DNA of 64,000 bases from NCBI GenBank assembly GCA_910575775.1, contig CAJTEY010000018.1, forward strand, positions 2,373 through 66,372, given 5' to 3'. The position numbers were made by a program, and so were the translations under genes. Every line of letters begins with the position of its first letter. The stretch's first letter is position 1. Positions 60,804 through 64,000 of this stretch are shown here, one piece after another. The stretch is from Lachnospiraceae bacterium. Its GTDB lineage: Bacteria > Bacillota > Clostridia > Lachnospirales > Lachnospiraceae. The notes below the pieces were generated by a model. That model was given only the letters and a program-made list of their open reading frames with translations, did no database searches and was not told the DNA's origin.

Positions 60804-61448
60804 ATGAGGGATGAAAAAATAGTTCGGGAAGAAATATGCGAGATTGGGAGAAGGATGTACGGCCGGCGGATGGTGGCGGCAAACGATGGCAATATTTCGG
60901 TGCGGCTTTCGGAGAATGAGATTATCTGTACGCCCACAGGTGTTTCCAAGGGTTTTATGAAGCCGGAGCAGCTCTGCAAAATGGATGTTTCGGGTAATGT
61001 GCTGGAGGCGGCAGAAGGGTTTGGCCCGTCCTCCGAGGTCAAGATGCATCTGCGCGTCTATCAGAAATGCCCGGATATTTCGGCTGTGGTACATGCCCAT
61101 CCCATTTTTGCCACCAGCTTTGCGGTGATGGGCAGGGCGCTTGACAGTCCGATTATGCCAGAGGTGATTGTCAATTTCGGAAAGATACCGCTTGCCCCTT
61201 ACGGCACGCCCTCTACAGCGGAGATCCCGGACGCCATTGAGCCTTATCTGGCGGATTACCAGGCCATTCTGCTGGAGAGCCACGGTGCGCTCACATGGGC
61301 GAAGGATCTGACGGCGGCATATATGAAGATGGAGTCTTTGGAGTTTTATGCGGAACTTCTGTATCGGACAACACAGCTTGGCGGGCCGAGAGAGCTCGGT
61401 GAGGAGAAACTGGAACGGCTGTATCAGGTAATTGGTATGCAAAAATAA
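60804..61448 (+). CDS. Class II aldolase (L-fuculose-phosphate aldolase-like)
   Basis: 214 residues with ACGGAGGAAAATC before the ATG. GNISVRLSENEIICTPTGVSKGFM, proton donor and zinc ligands in PSSEVKMHLRVYQKCPDISAVVHAHPIFATSFA and the third histidine in LLESHGALTWAKD. It cleaves a phosphorylated deoxysugar or related ketose into DHAP and an aldehyde. No kinase or isomerase gene is nearby, so the sugar is not identified. Confidence 0.85.
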   Translation: MRDEKIVREEICEIGRRMYGRRMVAANDGNISVRLSENEIICTPTGVSKGFMKPEQLCKMDVSGNVLEAAEGFGPSSEVKMHLRVYQKCPDISAVVHAHPIFATSFAVMGRALDSPIMPEVIVNFGKIPLAPYGTPSTAEIPDAIEPYLADYQAILLESHGALTWAKDLTAAYMKMESLEFYAELLYRTTQLGGPRELGEEKLERLYQVIGMQK

Positions 61449-61475
61449 AAAATCGTCGCAATTTCCTGTTTATAT

Positions 61476-61520
61476 AAAAAAAGCTGCCGGAACGGCGAAG
61501 CGATCCGCAGTTCCGGCAGC
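61476..61520 (-). terminator. Intrinsic terminator of the lipoprotein gene
   Basis: GCTGCCGGAAC, a 16-base loop, GTTCCGGCAGC with a T-run on the minus strand (61476-61482). Perfect 11-bp stem, 13 bases beyond the stop of the leftward gene. Confidence 0.92.
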
Positions 61521-61533
61521 AGGGACGTATCTT

Positions 61534-62265
61534 TTACTTTACGGTAAGGGAAGTGATATGCGGGTTTACGCCCTCATACCAGTACAGATAACCTTCCATA
61601 TCAACCGTGTCGCCAACGTTTAAGCCCTTAACTGCCTGGTAAACGTCAGTACTGCTGTCGCACAGATAGGACTCCACCGTGAAGGTGTAGGTCTGGCCGT
61701 CCTTGGAGACATTGAAGTACAGGTCGCTTCCGTCCTCACCGGAGCCGTCCCAGTTATAGAGGAAAGCGGCGCCGCTGTCGTCGGCAGCTTCCACGGTCAT
61801 GCCCTTGAAGGAAACAAACTCATTCTGGTGGTCGATCAGCTCATCCTTGCCGAGAAGGTCGGTTACATCTGTGACAGGCGCCACATAATTGCCATCCTGA
61901 ATCTCGATGGCTGCGCCTTCGGCAACTTCCACTTCGCCGGACCATTCGGTCTTGTAGCCGGTCACTTTGATTTTCGTGCCGGGAGTCAGCTTGGCGTAAT
62001 CTGCCTCGGAACAGACAGCGTTGTAAACGAAATATGCGCCGTCCTTATCCTGTGTGTAGAGGGTAGCCTTATCCTCCCACCAGGACTGCTTTGCCTGTAC
62101 ATATGTCTCGATTACCACTTCACTGTCAATTGCGGCAGCCATGTACTCGTCATGGGTCATAACGCCCTCGGATTTTTTGTCTTCTCCGCTGTTTCCGTCT
62201 TTACCGCAGGCGGTAAGTGACAAAACAAGGGCCAGCGTCAGGGTTAATGCAAGTGTCTTTTTCAT
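61534..62265 (-). CDS. Lipoprotein with OB-fold-like domains
   Basis: 243 residues from the ATG at 62265 (CGAGGAGGAGAATT before it). Lipobox LSLTACGKD at residues 15-22. The mature part has two OB-like segments with VIETYVQAKQSWWEDKATLY and TKIKVTGYKTEWSGEVEV, and ends in GDTVDMEGYLYWYEGVNPHI. Similar proteins are small surface lipoproteins of unknown role in Lachnospiraceae. Monocistronic. Confidence 0.8.
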   Translation of the reverse strand: MKKTLALTLTLALVLSLTACGKDGNSGEDKKSEGVMTHDEYMAAAIDSEVVIETYVQAKQSWWEDKATLYTQDKDGAYFVYNAVCSEADYAKLTPGTKIKVTGYKTEWSGEVEVAEGAAIEIQDGNYVAPVTDVTDLLGKDELIDHQNEFVSFKGMTVEAADDSGAAFLYNWDGSGEDGSDLYFNVSKDGQTYTFTVESYLCDSSTDVYQAVKGLNVGDTVDMEGYLYWYEGVNPHITSLTVK

Positions 62266-62338
62266 AATTCTCCTCCTCGATCGTAGCGTATTCTGGTTAG
62301 CTTTTACAGCGACGATTATACCATAACCAGTGGATAAA

Positions 62339-63937
62339 TCAATGCTTTTTTCTCTTTTTGGCAAAATCGGACAACACATAGAGCAAAATCAGACACCATG
62401 AAACAGCCAGCGCGGCGAGGAGAAGCACGGCTGCCGGCGGCAGTGCGCCAAGTTCCTTCCGGCTGCCGGCGGCAATGTCTTTCTGGTCTAAGCGGTAGAG
62501 GGCGGTGACGTCCGCATAGAGCTGATTCATGTAAGCGTCATCCACCGATTCCCCGCGCCGCACGGAGTTTGCCACATTCTCAATGAGCTGTCCCGCCGCG
62601 TTCCGGAGGGAGGCCGAACCGTTAAACACGGGCGTTACGAAGGTGTCCCCGGTATGGTTAAGGAGCAGTTTGGAGGCATCGATTTTTACGCGGTAATGGG
62701 TCTGATTGTCTTTCCCGCTTCCTGCCAGATACGCCTGGTAGGCGGGGGATTTTTGTGCCTTTGACGTGACGGGCAGATAGCCTTCCGTCTGGGCATAGCC
62801 GATCTGTACCTCATCTGTCAGAAGATATTGGGCAAAGAGCCAGGAGGCCAGCACTTCCTGCGGATCGGCTTTGTTAAATACGCAGACCGATGGCCCCTGG
62901 GAAATCATCTGAGGATGTTCCGGGTCGTACTGGGGCACCATCCGCACTGCGGTTTCAAAGTCGACGAAGGCGTCCTCGCTGATATCCGAGAGTGGCGCAT
63001 CCGCGCCCATCCATGTGGCTCCTGCCGTGGAGTCGATGGCGAACACACACTGTCCCGCATTGAGGAAATTGGCGGGATAGCTGGAGATTTTAAAGGTGGA
63101 GAAAGCGCCGCTTTCCACATGATCCGCAATCTCGTATAAAAACGCCTCGGTGGTGTCGTTAAAAAGTCCGATATCGCCCTCCGGCGTGGAATAGGCCGCT
63201 CCCTGCTGCTTCAGAGCCTGGATCATCATGTTGTCCGTGGATTTGTAGATAAAGGGAATCATCACATTCTGGCCGTTCAAGGCAAAGGTGCCGTCATCAT
63301 TTTTGACGGCGGCTGCTTCCGACACTTCCCATATGAAATCCCAGGTCAGCACGTCCGGTATGTTGTAGCCCAGTTTTTCCACATAGTCTTTGTTGATATA
63401 GCAGCACTCGGTGGAGCGCATGTAGGGGAGAGCGTAGTGTTGTTCCTCCAGCACGCATTCCGCGAGAAACTGGGGAACGATTTCTTCCTGCGCCGGGCCG
63501 TCATAGAGGAGGGCGCTTCCGCCAAGCCCGTATTTTTCATCGGCAAAGAGCGCATCCAGAGGAACCACGGTGTTTGTCCCGGTCATGTAAGTGGCAATGT
63601 GATCCGGGTAGGTGATACAGACATTCGGCGTGGTGCCGGTGGAGATATTGGTGATCACATCGTTGAAAATCCTGCCGTAGTCGGTGTAGAGTTTCATATT
63701 GACCTTGATGTGGGGATAGAGCGACTCAAAATCAGCGATGGCTTTTTTGTAGACATCGGTCTGGTTTTTGTTGGTATCGTTCTTTGCCCAGAAGGTGATC
63801 TCATATTTTTGGGCGGTATCTAATTCTGCAGGCACGGTAAATTCCGGCAGTGCCCTGGAGCCGTGACAGCCTGTGAGGGTCAAAAGGCTTGCGCCTGTGA
63901 AGAGGACTGCCAGTATATTTTTCCATTTTCTATTCAT
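62339..63937 (-). CDS. Sugar-type extracellular solute-binding lipoprotein with a C-terminal membrane helix
   Basis: 532 residues. Lipobox LTLTGCHGS at about 20-26. Family 1 solute-binding fold with KYEITFWAKNDTNKNQTDVY, FNDVITNISTGTTPNVCITY and GPSVCVFNKADPQEVLASWLF. Unusually it ends with a hydrophobic segment (about 505-525, AAVLLLAALAVSWCLILLYV) and a basic tail, so it may be tied to the membrane at both ends. Its ATG overlaps the stop of the upstream permease gene, so it belongs to a carbohydrate ABC operon. Confidence 0.85.
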   Translation of the reverse strand: MNRKWKNILAVLFTGASLLTLTGCHGSRALPEFTVPAELDTAQKYEITFWAKNDTNKNQTDVYKKAIADFESLYPHIKVNMKLYTDYGRIFNDVITNISTGTTPNVCITYPDHIATYMTGTNTVVPLDALFADEKYGLGGSALLYDGPAQEEIVPQFLAECVLEEQHYALPYMRSTECCYINKDYVEKLGYNIPDVLTWDFIWEVSEAAAVKNDDGTFALNGQNVMIPFIYKSTDNMMIQALKQQGAAYSTPEGDIGLFNDTTEAFLYEIADHVESGAFSTFKISSYPANFLNAGQCVFAIDSTAGATWMGADAPLSDISEDAFVDFETAVRMVPQYDPEHPQMISQGPSVCVFNKADPQEVLASWLFAQYLLTDEVQIGYAQTEGYLPVTSKAQKSPAYQAYLAGSGKDNQTHYRVKIDASKLLLNHTGDTFVTPVFNGSASLRNAAGQLIENVANSVRRGESVDDAYMNQLYADVTALYRLDQKDIAAGSRKELGALPPAAVLLLAALAVSWCLILLYVLSDFAKKRKKH

Positions 63938-64000
63938 CCTTTGGTACCTCCTCTGGCAATGCCGGACATAATCTGTCTGCGGAACAGGAGAAACAGGAGG
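63934..64000 (-). CDS. Carbohydrate ABC transporter permease (MalG type), C-terminal end, partial
   Basis: The last 21 codons read LLFLLFRRQIMSGIARGGTK followed by G and TGA, the typical end of MalG-like inner-membrane permeases (normally FVQGLTAGAVKG). The rest is outside the window. The stop overlaps the start of the binding-protein gene (ATGA). Confidence 0.8.
   Translation of the reverse strand, partial: LLFLLFRRQIMSGIARGGTKG

Overview
The window looks like a chromosomal segment of a gut-type, spore-forming Clostridia bacterium, most likely Lachnospiraceae. The evidence is sigma-G with a sigma-G-type promoter, a YlmC/YmxH sporulation protein, an nrdR-yqeG-aroE-aroK-aroQ-efp block, DUF5688, GHKL/LytTR and DUF3021/LytTR regulators, and ordinary TTGACA-17-TATAAT promoters with GGAGG ribosome sites. 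Base composition is fairly even, except for a clearly AT-rich patch at about 260-990 and a second at about 3900-4850.

Layout. (1) 1-4850 is a junkyard of accessory DNA: the edge of an IS1634-type transposase, a chimeric zinc-ribbon gene, a large structured RNA resembling HEARO/omega-RNA with no nuclease beside it, a truncated tape-measure gene, broken Rpn-nuclease, nucleotidyltransferase and DUF3800 genes, two pairs of diverged repeats, and a likely small RNA. (2) 4852-14116 is a compact phage-like element. A rightward pair (small sigma-70 factor and DUF262/ParB-like protein) is driven by a strong promoter carrying two LexA boxes. A leftward set encodes a 910-residue YonO/RdRP-like RNA polymerase with a DxDGD active site, an HU-like protein, tail-like proteins, a holin, and a GH24-C39 endolysin. 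No integrase, terminase, portal or capsid gene is visible. I read this as a DNA-damage-induced, self-transcribing tail/lysis element or a reduced prophage; it is the most interesting part of the window. (3) 14.1-24.9 kb is conserved core: sigG, ylmC, nrdR, yqeG, shikimate genes, efp, a tRNA-Arg(CCG), SH3 cell-surface proteins and gdhA. (4) 25-36.6 kb holds an MFS remnant, a type I toxin-antitoxin pair, an exonuclease, a LytTR/GHKL two-component system, an OmpR/histidine-kinase/ABC-exporter set, and a MarR regulator with a TSUP transporter. (5) 36.6-49.5 kb has a 1502-residue secreted repeat protein, a BlaI/BlaR-like pair with clear operators, an SOS-controlled Y-family polymerase with YolD, an HD-GYP protein and a ferredoxin-like DUF362 protein. 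(6) 49.6-64 kb has a glutamate-synthase-like protein, an ECF-type sigma factor, an Lsa-type ABC-F protein with a leader carrying a three-codon upstream ORF, a peptidase, MntP, DUF3021/LytTR, a class II aldolase, a lipoprotein and the end of a sugar ABC transporter operon.

Gene function and family names come from my reading of protein motifs and lengths. No database search was run. RNA, operator and promoter calls come from inspecting base pairing and hexamers by eye.
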